Below, in pieces: positions 7,809-15,571 of a stretch of DNA of 21,830 nt. The notes under the pieces are model-generated. The model worked only from the letters and a program-made list of their open reading frames with translations. It ran no database searches and had not been told where the DNA came from. Every line of letters begins with the position of its first letter. The stretch's first letter is position 1. The stretch is taken from the NCBI GenBank assembly GCA_002469845.1, contig DKNZ01000036.1, forward strand, positions 1 to 21,830, read 5' to 3'. The translations under genes and the position numbers were made by a program. Source of the stretch: Cellvibrionales bacterium UBA7375. Its GTDB lineage: Bacteria > Pseudomonadota > Gammaproteobacteria > Pseudomonadales > Porticoccaceae.

Positions 7809-8615
7809 ATGCCTGAATTGCCAGAAGTAGAAACTACTCTTAGAGGAATAGCACCCTATATAGAGGATCAAAAAATTACTAATTTAACGGTTCGCCAGCC
7901 AAGGTTACGCTGGCCTGTAACCGAAAATATTCAGGATATTGTACGCGGGCAATACATTCAAAAATTAACCCGCCGTGCAAAATACATAATACTGGGACTT
8001 GAAAAAGGGTCGATACTAATCCATCTAGGAATGAGCGGTAGCCTACGTATAGTCGAGCCTTCAAGCGATTGGTGCAAGCATGATCATATCGAAATGCAAC
8101 TCAGTAACCACCAAGCACTGCGTTACCACGACCCCCGTCGATTTGGTTGTTGGCTGTGGTCATCTGCGCAACACCAGCAGCTTAGAAACCTTGGGCCAGA
8201 GCCACTGTCTAGTGAATTTGATGGCGATCGTTTATATATGGTTTCGCGCCATCGAAAAATGGCAGTTAAGCCGTTTATTATGACTAATTCGGTGGTTGTG
8301 GGCGTGGGTAATATCTATGCAACAGAGGCACTTTTTCGCAGCGGCATACGACCTGATCGAGGGGCCTGCAATATTTCAAAAACACGCTACAGTTTGTTGG
8401 CGAAAAATATTAAACAGGTATTGGCCGCGGCCATTGACCAGGGAGGTACAACATTGCGTGATTTTGTAAATAGTGATGGACAGCCAGGGTATTTTCAGCA
8501 GTCTCTGGACGTTTATGGCCGAGGAGGCAAACCTTGTAATTGCTGCAATACCACTCTTAAGGAGCTTAGGTTAGGGCAACGAAGCTCAGTCTTTTGTCCT
8601 ACGTGCCAAACCTGA
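7809..8615 (+). CDS. mutM: Formamidopyrimidine-DNA glycosylase (Fpg)
   Basis: Bifunctional DNA glycosylase/AP lyase that removes 8-oxoguanine and formamidopyrimidines. The start is fixed by biology: the mature N-terminus must be PELPEVET with the catalytic proline exposed, so the ATG at 7809 is used and not the in-frame GTG at 7734. Visible features are Pro2 and Glu3, the conserved Lys58 in RRAKYI, HLGMSGSLR, and DPRRFG. Near the middle is VVGVGNIYATEALF (helix-two-turn-helix region). The C-terminal zinc finger has four cysteines (CNCC and CPTC) around GRGGKPC. Length 268 aa is typical. Convergent with coaD, with 10 nt between stop codons; this is a familiar neighbour in gammaproteobacteria. 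Confidence 0.97.
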   Translation: MPELPEVETTLRGIAPYIEDQKITNLTVRQPRLRWPVTENIQDIVRGQYIQKLTRRAKYIILGLEKGSILIHLGMSGSLRIVEPSSDWCKHDHIEMQLSNHQALRYHDPRRFGCWLWSSAQHQQLRNLGPEPLSSEFDGDRLYMVSRHRKMAVKPFIMTNSVVVGVGNIYATEALFRSGIRPDRGACNISKTRYSLLAKNIKQVLAAAIDQGGTTLRDFVNSDGQPGYFQQSLDVYGRGGKPCNCCNTTLKELRLGQRSSVFCPTCQT

Positions 8616-8625
8616 ATTGATAAAC

Positions 8626-9108
8626 TTAAGTTTTTTGCAGTCTGTCCGCTAAAGCTTCAGCCACATTAGATGGCACAAACTGCGACACATCGCCTTTAAG
8701 CGACGAAATTTCTCTTACCAGTGATGAAGAAATATAAGAAAATTGCTCCGAGGGCGTCAAGAAAATGCTTTCAATATCAGGAGACAGCGCGCGGTTCATA
8801 TTGGCTAGCTGAAATTCATATTCAAAATCAGATACAGCACGTAAGCCCCGCATAATTGCATCAGCGTTACAATCTTTAACAAAGTTTACTAGCAAGCTAT
8901 CAAAGCCATAAATTTCGACATTGGGTATATGTTGCAAACACTCACTAGCGAGCTGAATTCGCTCTTCTATTGTAAACAGAGGTGTTTTTTGACTGCTGCT
9001 GGCGATACCGATCACAACCTTTCCAAATAGCTTGGAAGCACGCTCAACCAGGTCAATATGTCCGTTGGTAACTGGGTCAAAAGTACCGGGATAAACTATA
9101 GTTTTCAT
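8626..9108 (-). CDS. coaD: Phosphopantetheine adenylyltransferase
   Basis: Catalyses the penultimate step of coenzyme A synthesis, joining AMP from ATP to 4'-phosphopantetheine. The 160 aa protein begins VYPGTFDPVTNGHIDLVERA, containing the TxGH nucleotidyltransferase motif (T14-H17). It has MRGLRAVSDFEYE (PRxLR-like pantetheine region) and YISSSLVREI, corresponding to the ISSTxxR motif. All catalytic landmarks are present at family positions. It is the second gene of an rsmD-coaD pair on the minus strand, 39 nt after rsmD. The Shine-Dalgarno is weak. The palindrome AAACTTAAGTTT at 8622-8633 straddles its stop codon. Confidence 0.97.
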   Translation of the reverse strand: MKTIVYPGTFDPVTNGHIDLVERASKLFGKVVIGIASSSQKTPLFTIEERIQLASECLQHIPNVEIYGFDSLLVNFVKDCNADAIMRGLRAVSDFEYEFQLANMNRALSPDIESIFLTPSEQFSYISSSLVREISSLKGDVSQFVPSNVAEALADRLQKT

Positions 9109-9147
9109 AGGCTTGACGCTCTACCTGCTAAAGTAAGGAATCGCATT

Positions 9148-9747
9148 CTACTTAATTAGATCACTTTGCTCAACGTATGAAAACAGACAAAAACGTACAT
9201 TACCAGCTGTTTTATCTTTTAATAGTTCCCAACTCACAGGCACAGAGAGGGGTTCTGATAGAGGAAGTTCACAGTAAATCAGAGCATGGGGCGTCAACCA
9301 AAGGCCATCGGTAAGTAGTTGGGCTATCTGAGCATGAATCTTTTGATCAAATGGAGGATCTAAAAAAACCACATCATATTGATTACTCGATTTGTTAGCA
9401 CTTAAAAATCCCTGTGTATCTGAGGCTATAATCTTAAGATTATCTGCTTCAAGCATTGTTTTATTGGAGGTTAATTGGCTAACAACAACGGGGTTATTTT
9501 CCAGAGCAGTACAGTGTTTTGCACCCCTAGATAGCGCTTCAAAACATAAGGCGCCTGATCCAGCAAACAGGTCGAGGCAACTAGCCCCGTCTATATGTGA
9601 GGCTAGCCAATTAAATAAGGTTTCTCTAATACGGCTTCCGGTTGGGCGCAATCCATCAGAAGCGATGAATTTAAGCTGTCGGCTTCGCCATTTGCCGCCA
9701 ATAATTCGAACCGACTCAGGTGCTTGGGATGTTATTTTTCTTGCCAA
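9148..9747 (-). CDS. rsmD: 16S rRNA (guanine966-N2)-methyltransferase
   Basis: SAM-dependent methyltransferase that modifies G966 of 16S rRNA during 30S assembly. The N-terminal part has RIIGGKWRSRQLKF and RPTGSRIRETLFNWL, both typical of RsmD. The SAM site is CLDLFAGSGALCFEALSRGA (57-76), and the catalytic DPPF is at 130-133. The length is 199 aa. The start is TTG (complement of 9745-9747), with GGGAGAG about 8 nt upstream and no nearby ATG that would keep the conserved N-terminus. Divergent from ftsY, the arrangement also seen in E. coli. It probably forms an operon with coaD. Confidence 0.96.
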   Translation of the reverse strand: MARKITSQAPESVRIIGGKWRSRQLKFIASDGLRPTGSRIRETLFNWLASHIDGASCLDLFAGSGALCFEALSRGAKHCTALENNPVVVSQLTSNKTMLEADNLKIIASDTQGFLSANKSSNQYDVVFLDPPFDQKIHAQIAQLLTDGLWLTPHALIYCELPLSEPLSVPVSWELLKDKTAGNVRFCLFSYVEQSDLIK

Positions 9748-9870
9748 TGGAAGGTCTCTCCCAGTGTAATAATTAAGCCCATTTTTATGGGACTGCTGTC
9801 AGGGATAGGATACACTAGATAGTAGCTACTCTGTAAACCCACTTTTTTGTCATTGGAGTTTTTTAAACTA

Positions 9871-10911
9871 ATGGAGCAACCACAGAAAAAGTCTTTTTTA
9901 GATCGCTTTAAGCGTAGTAATTCAGACGCAGAAGTTAACAGCCCCTCTGAAGAAAGTGCAGATCGTTTCAATTCTGGCGAGAAAAAAACAACTCAGAACT
10001 TTATGGGCCGAATGCGTGCAGCACTGTCTCGAACCAGCAGTGGCTTTGGTAGCCTATTTCTCGGTAAAAAGGTAATCGATGCAGAGATATTAGAGGAGCT
10101 TGAAACACTATTATTGGTAGCAGATGTAGGTATTGAGGTTACTGATTCCATTATTAAAGAGCTTACCGATCAGGTTAATCGAAATCAGCTGCAAGACGGC
10201 GCAGCGCTTCATTTGGCCTTAAAAAAATTACTGCATAGCAAATTACAGCCCTGTGAAATGGCCCTATCGATAGAATCAGGCAAGGGACCCTTTGTCATAT
10301 TGGTCGTGGGTGTCAATGGTGTGGGTAAAACCACTACTATAGGAAAAGTAGCCAATCGTTTAAAACAGCAGGGCAAATCAGTACTTTTGGCCGCAGGCGA
10401 CACCTTTAGAGCCGCCGCAGTCGAGCAACTGCAGGCCTGGGGAGAGCGCAACAATGTGAAGGTTATAGCTCAGCATACAGGTGCAGATAGTGCTTCTGTT
10501 ATTTTTGATGCGGTTCAAGCGGCTAAAAACCGCGGCATTGATGTAGTACTTGCGGACACAGCCGGAAGACTGCATAACAAGTGCAATCTTATGGAAGAGT
10601 TAGAAAAAGTTAAACGTGTTGCGGGTAAGCTAGATAGTGAGGCGCCCCATGAAGTGTTATTGGTTTTAGATGCAGGCACGGGGCAAAATGCCGTTGCTCA
10701 AATGTCACAGTTTAATCAATCGGTTGGGGTTTCTGGTATAGCCCTAACTAAATTAGACGGCACAGCTAAGGGTGGCGTTATTTTTGCGTTGGCCGAGCAG
10801 TTTGCAACGCCTATTCGCTATATAGGCGTGGGTGAGGGTCAAGATGATCTCCAGTCTTTTGTGGCCGGTGATTTTATAGAGGCGCTAATGGGTTCAGAGC
10901 AGGATGAATAA
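9871..10911 (+). CDS. ftsY: Signal recognition particle receptor FtsY
   Basis: SRP receptor GTPase that docks ribosome-nascent chain complexes at the inner membrane for co-translational insertion. After a short hydrophilic N-terminal region (about residues 1-50, much shorter than the E. coli acidic A domain) come the N domain and the NG GTPase core. The G motifs are GVNGVGKTTT (147-156), DTFRAAAVEQL (177-187), DTAGR (229-233) and TKLDGTAKGG (293-302). I start at ATG 9871 (346 aa). GGAG at 9855-9858 is 12 nt away, rather far. An in-frame TTG at 9847 would add 8 residues but has no visible ribosome site. ftsE follows 3 nt after the stop. Confidence 0.96.
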   Translation: MEQPQKKSFLDRFKRSNSDAEVNSPSEESADRFNSGEKKTTQNFMGRMRAALSRTSSGFGSLFLGKKVIDAEILEELETLLLVADVGIEVTDSIIKELTDQVNRNQLQDGAALHLALKKLLHSKLQPCEMALSIESGKGPFVILVVGVNGVGKTTTIGKVANRLKQQGKSVLLAAGDTFRAAAVEQLQAWGERNNVKVIAQHTGADSASVIFDAVQAAKNRGIDVVLADTAGRLHNKCNLMEELEKVKRVAGKLDSEAPHEVLLVLDAGTGQNAVAQMSQFNQSVGVSGIALTKLDGTAKGGVIFALAEQFATPIRYIGVGEGQDDLQSFVAGDFIEALMGSEQDE

Positions 10912-10914
10912 GCC

Positions 10915-11595
10915 ATGATTCAGTTTGATAATCTCAGTAAGCGCTACGCAGGAGGTTTTGAAGCGCTTAAGGCCATCAATTTGAATGTAAATGCGGGAGA
11001 ATTAGCTTTTTTAACGGGACACTCAGGCGCCGGCAAGAGCACCTTGCTAAAGCTTTTAATGCTTCTAGAGAGGCCCAGTTCTGGGACCTTACTAATCAAT
11101 GGCAAAAATATTAATCGCCTAGCTGATAACAAGATCCCTGCCTATCGCCGACAGCTAGGTGTTGTTTTTCAAGATCATCAGTTACTAATGGATCGCAGCG
11201 TCTTTGATAACGTAGCCTTACCCCTTCAAGTGGCGGGACAATCGCGAAAAGAAATCGGCCGTCGAGTTCGTGCCGCACTTGATGGGGTTGGCTTGCTGTC
11301 AAAAGAGCGGCATAGCCCAAGAATGCTCTCCGGCGGCGAGCAACAGCGGGTTGGTATTGCTCGAGCCGTGGTCCACAAGCCAAGAATACTTTTAGCGGAT
11401 GAACCAACAGGCAACCTAGACCCTGGGCTATCAGCAGAAATTATGGCGCTTTTTCGACGCTTTCAAGATGTGGGAGTTACGGTATTAATTGCAAGCCATG
11501 ATATTGACCTGATCAATCAAATGAACTGTAGGATTATTCGCCTAGAACAAGGCATGGTGGCTGATGATGGAGGTGCCTGTGGCTCAGTCATCTAA
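10915..11595 (+). CDS. ftsE: Cell division ATP-binding protein FtsE
   Basis: ATPase of the FtsEX complex, an ABC-type machine that couples the divisome to activation of septal peptidoglycan hydrolases. Walker A is GHSGAGKS (35-42), the Q-loop Gln is in VVFQDH (86), the signature LSGGEQQRVGIARA is at 138-151, Walker B with ILLADEPTG at 158-166, and the switch His is H195 in IASHD. The N-terminus MIQFDNLSKRYAGGFEAL is FtsE-like, and its place between ftsY and ftsX settles the identity among ABC ATPases. The 226 aa length is normal. It overlaps the start of ftsX, so the two subunits are made by coupled translation. Confidence 0.97.
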   Translation: MIQFDNLSKRYAGGFEALKAINLNVNAGELAFLTGHSGAGKSTLLKLLMLLERPSSGTLLINGKNINRLADNKIPAYRRQLGVVFQDHQLLMDRSVFDNVALPLQVAGQSRKEIGRRVRAALDGVGLLSKERHSPRMLSGGEQQRVGIARAVVHKPRILLADEPTGNLDPGLSAEIMALFRRFQDVGVTVLIASHDIDLINQMNCRIIRLEQGMVADDGGACGSVI

Positions 11596-12565
11596 TGCAA
11601 AGGGGCGACGTGGTGCGGTAGAAGCAAAAACGGGGTTGCTTGGCCGAATAAGAGCAGCGTTTGGGCATCATTCCCATACTTTTCAAGATAGCCTAAAAAG
11701 GCTTGCCAAAGACCCTTTACAAACATTGATGACAGCATCAGTTATTGCCATTGCGCTATCGCTTCCGGCTTCACTTTTTCTAGCAGTTGACAATGCCCGT
11801 CAATTTGAAAATAGTTTTGAGTCTTTTTCACAGATTACTGTTTATGTTGATAATAATGCTAGCCAAAAACAAATTTCCTACATAGAAAGCCAGTTGCGGG
11901 ACATAGTTGAAGTGGCATCAGTGATTTATATTTCTCCTGACCAGGCCCTGCAGGAATTTACCCATAATTCAGGCTTTGGTTCTGCGTTAAAGTATTTAGA
12001 AAGCAATCCATTGCCACCGGTATTTATTATAGAGCCAATGGCTAATGTTGTATTAGAGACAAATCAGGTTCAGCCCTTGCTCGCTAAAATTAGCCAAATA
12101 GCAGAGGTTGAAGACACGCAAATTGATATGTTGTGGTTGCAGCGCTTGCGAAGCTTGACCCAAATTGGCCAAAAAATTGTATTCGCATTGGGATTTGTAC
12201 TGGCTTTGGGGGTGCTTGTAATTGTTGGCAATAGTATTCGGCTAACAATCCACGGCCGTCGAGAAGAAATTATAGTAGTAAAACTGGTCGGCGGGACCGA
12301 TGCATATGTTAGAAGGCCATTTTTGTATTCAGGTATGCTAATGGGCCTAATCGGAGCTATGGGTGCCGCACTAATTATAGTGGTAGGCTTTTGGTGGCTC
12401 GGCGGCTCAGTGGCTCAACTAAGTGAGCTTTATAGTAGTCAGTTTAGACTCCATAGTCTTGGGGTACAAGGTTGCCTTGTACTTATTGCTGTAGGCGCTA
12501 GCCTTGGTTTATCTGGGTCTTGGTTAGCTGTGACAAGGCATTTAAAGAACATAAAACCAAGATAA
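11579..12565 (+). CDS. ftsX: Cell division protein FtsX
   Basis: Membrane subunit of FtsEX. Four hydrophobic segments are visible: around LMTASVIAIALSLPASLFLA near the N-terminus, a large periplasmic loop of about 110 residues, then three helices beginning with KIVFALGFVLALGVLVIVG. LVGGTDAYVRRPFLYSGM, between helices 2 and 3, is a conserved FtsX stretch. The start is ambiguous. GTG 11579 has a perfect GGAGG at 11569-11573, spacing 5, and gives 328 aa. The ATGs at 11564 and 11567 have GGTGG upstream and would add four or five residues. I prefer the GTG. The gene overlaps ftsE by 17 nt, or 32 nt with the first ATG. rpoH follows under its own promoter. Confidence 0.95.
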   Translation: MAQSSNAKGRRGAVEAKTGLLGRIRAAFGHHSHTFQDSLKRLAKDPLQTLMTASVIAIALSLPASLFLAVDNARQFENSFESFSQITVYVDNNASQKQISYIESQLRDIVEVASVIYISPDQALQEFTHNSGFGSALKYLESNPLPPVFIIEPMANVVLETNQVQPLLAKISQIAEVEDTQIDMLWLQRLRSLTQIGQKIVFALGFVLALGVLVIVGNSIRLTIHGRREEIIVVKLVGGTDAYVRRPFLYSGMLMGLIGAMGAALIIVVGFWWLGGSVAQLSELYSSQFRLHSLGVQGCLVLIAVGASLGLSGSWLAVTRHLKNIKPR

Positions 12566-12642
12566 AGATTTTGTCGTAAAAAGACATATTTATAAAGCCT
12601 CGGACTTGAAATACCTCCGATTAGGCACTATTTATAAAATAA

Positions 12643-12651
12643 TGCTATAAT
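12643..12651 (+). promoter_or_regulatory. Extended -10 promoter of rpoH
   Basis: TGCTATAAT combines the extended TGn with a consensus TATAAT (12646-12651). It lies 26 nt before the preferred rpoH ATG, so the leader would be only about 20 nt. No clear -35 is seen at 16-18 nt, which is expected for extended -10 promoters. It means rpoH need not rely on read-through from ftsX. Confidence 0.6.
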
Positions 12652-12677
12652 GAGTGGCTGAGACAAGAGATTTTAGT

Positions 12678-13535
12678 ATGAGTAATTCGCTACAAACAAT
12701 GGATTGGATGAGTCCTGGCGCCAACCTGAATGCTTACATTCAGGGCACTGCGACTGTGCCTATCTTAACCTTGGATGAAGAGCGTGAGCTCGGCGAGGCA
12801 CTGTACTATCAAGATGATATTGATGCAGCACGACGACTTGTTATGGCTCACCTTCGTTTTGTGGTGCATATTGCCCGTTCATACAATGGTTATGGCTTGC
12901 CCTTAGGTGATTTGATTCAAGAGGGTAATGTCGGGCTAATGAAGGCGGTCAAACGGTTTAACCCAGAAAAAGGAGCCCGTTTGGTCTCTTTTGCTGTACA
13001 TTGGATTAAAGCTGAAATCCATGAGTTTGTTCTTCGTAACTGGAGAATTGTTAAGGTTGCCACCACTAAATCTCAGCGTAAATTATTCTTTAATTTGCGT
13101 GGTGCCAAAAAACAATTGCAATGGCTTTCTGCTGACGAAGCGCAAGCCGTTGCAGATGATTTAGGTGTTGAAGTTAAAGATGTCATGGAAATGGAAATGC
13201 GTCTTTCGGCACATGATGCCTGTTTTGATGCACCGGACGATGACGACGAAGACAATAAGACTGCTTATGTGCCAGCGCTATACCTCGAAGATAAAAGTGC
13301 AGATCCGGCAGAACAAGTAGCTAATCAAGATTTTGAAAATGATAGCAATGCGCGCCTTGGTCTTGCCGTCCAGTCCCTAGACCAGCGCAGTCAGGATATT
13401 CTTCAGCGTCGCTGGTTAGATGATAACAAGGCAACGTTACATCAGCTAGCCGATGAGTACGGTGTATCTGCAGAAAGAATTAGGCAGCTTGAAAAAAACG
13501 CTATGACAAAAGTTCGTGCTGCATTGGAAGCCTAA
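12678..13535 (+). CDS. rpoH: RNA polymerase sigma-32 factor
   Basis: Heat-shock sigma factor directing RNA polymerase to chaperone and protease promoters. Regions 2.1-2.4 run from AHLRFVVHIARSYNGYGLPLGDLIQEGNVGLMKA to the region 2.4 stretch with FAVHWIKAEIHEFVLRNWRIVK. The RpoH box QRKLFFNLR at residues 133-141 separates it from RpoD and RpoS. Region 4.2 (TLHQLADEYGVSAERIRQLEK) closes the protein. The start is ATG 12678 with AAGAGA at 12665-12670, spacing 7. An in-frame GTG at 12654 would overlap the predicted transcription start, so it is unlikely. Length 285 aa matches the family. It follows ftsYEX, as in E. coli, and is ended by a strong terminator. Confidence 0.97.
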   Translation: MSNSLQTMDWMSPGANLNAYIQGTATVPILTLDEERELGEALYYQDDIDAARRLVMAHLRFVVHIARSYNGYGLPLGDLIQEGNVGLMKAVKRFNPEKGARLVSFAVHWIKAEIHEFVLRNWRIVKVATTKSQRKLFFNLRGAKKQLQWLSADEAQAVADDLGVEVKDVMEMEMRLSAHDACFDAPDDDDEDNKTAYVPALYLEDKSADPAEQVANQDFENDSNARLGLAVQSLDQRSQDILQRRWLDDNKATLHQLADEYGVSAERIRQLEKNAMTKVRAALEA

Positions 13536-13552
13536 TCTATAGAGAGATCGTT

Positions 13553-13588
13553 AAAACCGCGCAGGCCATTCAACCGTGCGGTTTTTTT
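13553..13588 (+). terminator. Rho-independent terminator after rpoH
   Basis: AAAACCGCGC (13553-13562) pairs with GTGCGGTTTT (13576-13585), with one G-T wobble and a 13-nt loop. A run of T continues to 13588. It begins 17 nt after the rpoH stop. The next gene's first possible ATG is at 13589, immediately after the T run. Confidence 0.88.
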
Positions 13589-13972
13589 ATGCCTATGAAT
13601 AAACTATGTTGGATAAAAATTATAGCAATTAATGGCCTACTATCGGTTGTTCTCGGCGCATTTGCCGCCCATTTGTTAGATGGGCTACTCACAGCTCAGC
13701 GATCTGAAACCTTTGATACGGCTGTGCAGTATCAAATTTTTCATACTCTCGCATTATTGGGTCTTATCTGTATTGATGATCGACTACTAGTTACCCGTTG
13801 GAAAAAATATGCGGCAGTCTTTTTTCTACTGGGCATTATCCTTTTTTGTGGTTCCCTATACTTATTGATTGCGACAAATATTACACAATTCGCCATTATT
13901 ACGCCTGTTGGTGGACTATCATTTATGCTGGGTTGGATAATATTACTGCTAGCAGCCATAAGAGACAAATAG
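13589..13972 (+). CDS. DUF423 (YgdD-family) inner membrane protein
   Basis: A small membrane protein of unknown function. About four hydrophobic segments cover the 127 aa. Family landmarks are VVLGAFAAHLL (20-30), FDTAVQYQIFHTLALLGL (42-59), FCGSLYLL and ITPVGGLSFMLGWIILLLAA near the C-terminus. E. coli YgdD belongs to this family. Two starts are possible, ATG 13589 and ATG 13595. Neither has a Shine-Dalgarno, because the upstream bases are the 3' arm and T-run of the rpoH terminator. It ends directly against trmB with no gap (TAG then ATG), so it is probably co-transcribed with trmB. What transcribes the pair is unclear: read-through of the terminator or a promoter inside rpoH. Confidence 0.9.
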   Translation: MPMNKLCWIKIIAINGLLSVVLGAFAAHLLDGLLTAQRSETFDTAVQYQIFHTLALLGLICIDDRLLVTRWKKYAAVFFLLGIILFCGSLYLLIATNITQFAIITPVGGLSFMLGWIILLLAAIRDK

Positions 13973-14662
13973 ATGGAAATTAAGCCAGAATACCGCGATA
14001 AAACCATACGCAGTTTTGTGGTAAGAGCGGGACGAATGACAAAAGCACAGCGCAGTGCCTTTGAATCTGGTTGGGAATCCTATGGCCTGCGCTTAGCCGA
14101 CGGTACTATTGATATGGAGGCTATATTTGGCCGGGATACGACCAGAGTGGTTGAAATAGGGTTTGGCATGGGCGCTTCGCTACTAGAGATGGCAGAGGCC
14201 CAGCCGGAAACCGATTTTATTGGCATAGAAGTTCACCCGCCCGGTGTGGGCAGCTTGATAAATGCTGTCCAAGAAAAACAAATAAGTAACCTAAGGGTTT
14301 TTCTTGCGGACGCAACCGATGTGCTTAATGAGTGTTTCCCAGACGCGAGTTTAGATAGGGTGCAAATATATTTTCCCGATCCATGGCATAAAAAGAAGCA
14401 CAATAAACGAAGAATCATTCAGCCTAAATTTCTACAATTAATTGGCGCCAAACTGCGGTTGGGTGGTGTTGTGCATATGGCTACTGACTGGGAAACCTAC
14501 GCTGAACAAATGCTTGAGTTAATTAGTGATGCACCAGCATTTGAAAATATGACACAGGATTATATGCCTCGCCCAGATTTTAGGCCGTTGACAAAATTTG
14601 AGAGGCGTGGGGAAAGACTGGGTCACGGTGTGTGGGACCTTATGGCAAAAAGAGTACTATAA
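13973..14662 (+). CDS. trmB: tRNA (guanine46-N7)-methyltransferase
   Basis: SAM-dependent enzyme that forms m7G46 in the variable loop of a subset of tRNAs. The SAM-binding motif EIGFGMGASLLEMA is at 61-74, followed by DFIGIEVHPPGVG (81-93). The diagnostic FPDPWHKKKHNKRR sits at 134-147. The C-terminus has the expected HMATDWETYAEQMLE and FRPLTKFERRGERLGHGVWDL. Length 229 aa is normal. Its ATG follows the DUF423 stop directly, with only GAGA upstream as a weak ribosome site, suggesting coupled translation. Confidence 0.97.
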   Translation: MEIKPEYRDKTIRSFVVRAGRMTKAQRSAFESGWESYGLRLADGTIDMEAIFGRDTTRVVEIGFGMGASLLEMAEAQPETDFIGIEVHPPGVGSLINAVQEKQISNLRVFLADATDVLNECFPDASLDRVQIYFPDPWHKKKHNKRRIIQPKFLQLIGAKLRLGGVVHMATDWETYAEQMLELISDAPAFENMTQDYMPRPDFRPLTKFERRGERLGHGVWDLMAKRVL

Positions 14663-14707
14663 TTTAGTATGGATATAATTTGTCAGACAGGGCGAACTAT
14701 TTTAGAT

Positions 14708-14735
14708 TTGTTTAGTCTTAAAAATAGCCTAAACT
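14708..14735 (+). promoter_or_regulatory. Candidate sigma-70 promoter for the FKBP gene
   Basis: TTGTTT (14708-14713), a 16-nt spacer and TAAACT (14730-14735) resemble -35 and -10 boxes. They sit 40 nt before the FKBP start codon in the 113-nt gap after trmB. The match is modest. Short arms TTTAGT and ACTAAA overlap the boxes and may be chance. Confidence 0.35.
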
Positions 14736-14775
14736 AAATGTTGGGAAACTTAATTTAAACTATTGGGAAGAAAAG

Positions 14776-15516
14776 ATGAAAAAGATTAGCCTAATTTCAA
14801 TGGTCGCACTGGGCATTACTGCCTGTGGCCATGAAAAAACAACTGAAACAGTGGCAGCTGTAATTGAAACGCAAGATCAGAAAGTTAGCTATCTAATGGG
14901 TATAGAAAATGGAAAAGGTATTGGTTCTACTGGAATTGAGCTAGATCTTGCGGCTTATCAGCAGGGCTTTTCGGACGGCGTTGCTAAGCTAGAGTCAAAG
15001 CTTGACGATGAGGAGACCGCTAAGGTTATCCAAGAGTTTCAAAAGAAAATGATGGCTAAGCGCGAAGAAATGCAGAAAGTAGAGCAGGAAGCTGCAGAGC
15101 TTGAGTCGGCGGTTAACCTTAAAGAAGGCGCAGCCTTCCTTGAAGCCAATGGCGCTAAAGAAGGTGTTGTCACTACTGAATCAGGATTACAGTATAAGGT
15201 GATCACTGAGGGAACTGGTGCTAAACCAAGTACAGAGAGCACTGTTGAAGTTCATTATGCAGGTAGACTTATAGATGGCACTGAGTTTGATAGTTCTATC
15301 AAGCGCGGTGTACCGGTTAAGTTTGGTGTGACTCAGGTTATTCCTGGTTGGACTGAGGCTCTGCAGTTAATGCCTGAGGGCTCAAAGTGGGAGCTTTATA
15401 TCCCAGCAAACTTGGGCTATGGCTCGGGTGGGCAGGGACCTATTGGCCCCAATTCGGTGCTGGTTTTTGAGGTTGAATTGCTTAAAGCTGACGTAAGCAA
15501 GGTGGAAGAAAGTTAA
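14776..15516 (+). CDS. FKBP-type peptidyl-prolyl cis-trans isomerase, lipoprotein (FkpA/Mip-like)
   Basis: Periplasm-facing prolyl isomerase and chaperone. A short signal peptide ends in a lipobox ITAC with Cys17; Gly at +2 would favour outer-membrane sorting. Residues about 30-120 form a helical FkpA-type N-terminal (dimerisation) domain, including YLMGIENGKGIG and a charged coiled stretch with KKMMAKREEMQ. The FKBP domain covers about 138-240. It contains VEVHYAGRLIDGTEFDSS, VIPGWTEALQLMPEGSKW and YIPANLGYGSGG, ending in NSVLVFEVELL. These are the usual active-site segments (Y, FD, VIPGW, IP, Y). GGGAAG at 14765-14770 lies 5 nt before the ATG. A predicted promoter precedes it and a strong terminator follows, so it is monocistronic. 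Whether it is FkpA, FklB or Mip cannot be separated here. Confidence 0.92.
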   Translation: MKKISLISMVALGITACGHEKTTETVAAVIETQDQKVSYLMGIENGKGIGSTGIELDLAAYQQGFSDGVAKLESKLDDEETAKVIQEFQKKMMAKREEMQKVEQEAAELESAVNLKEGAAFLEANGAKEGVVTTESGLQYKVITEGTGAKPSTESTVEVHYAGRLIDGTEFDSSIKRGVPVKFGVTQVIPGWTEALQLMPEGSKWELYIPANLGYGSGGQGPIGPNSVLVFEVELLKADVSKVEES

Positions 15517-15533
15517 TTTGCCTAGATAAATCT

Positions 15534-15562
15534 AAAAAGCCCCGCTAAAGCGGGGCTTTTTT
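15534..15562. terminator. Bidirectional terminator between FKBP and algQ-like genes
   Basis: AAAAAGCCCCGC (15534-15545), loop TAAA, then GCGGGGC followed by six T (15550-15562). The GC core is 7 bp, and the A and T flanks extend it. The left-hand A-run gives a five-T tract on the other strand, so it should also stop the minus-strand transcript that ends at 15572. Confidence 0.92.
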
Positions 15563-15571
15563 ATTGATCGT

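Noticed and set aside
8622..8636. AAACTTAAGTTT followed by T run between mutM and coaD as a terminator
   Set aside because: A perfect palindrome without loop bases and without GC pairs would not make a stable terminator hairpin.
9392..9769. Plus-strand 125-residue open frame over rsmD
   Set aside because: Antisense shadow of a well-supported rsmD with no ribosome site and no recognisable domain.
12600..12630. Possible sigma-E promoter (GGACTT) before rpoH
   Set aside because: The -35 resembles GGAACTT only partly and no TCTGA/TCAAA-like -10 lies at the right distance.
12654..12677. In-frame GTG extension of rpoH by 8 residues
   Set aside because: It sits at the predicted transcription start and lacks a ribosome site; ATG 12678 has AAGAGA at good spacing and fits the family N-terminus.
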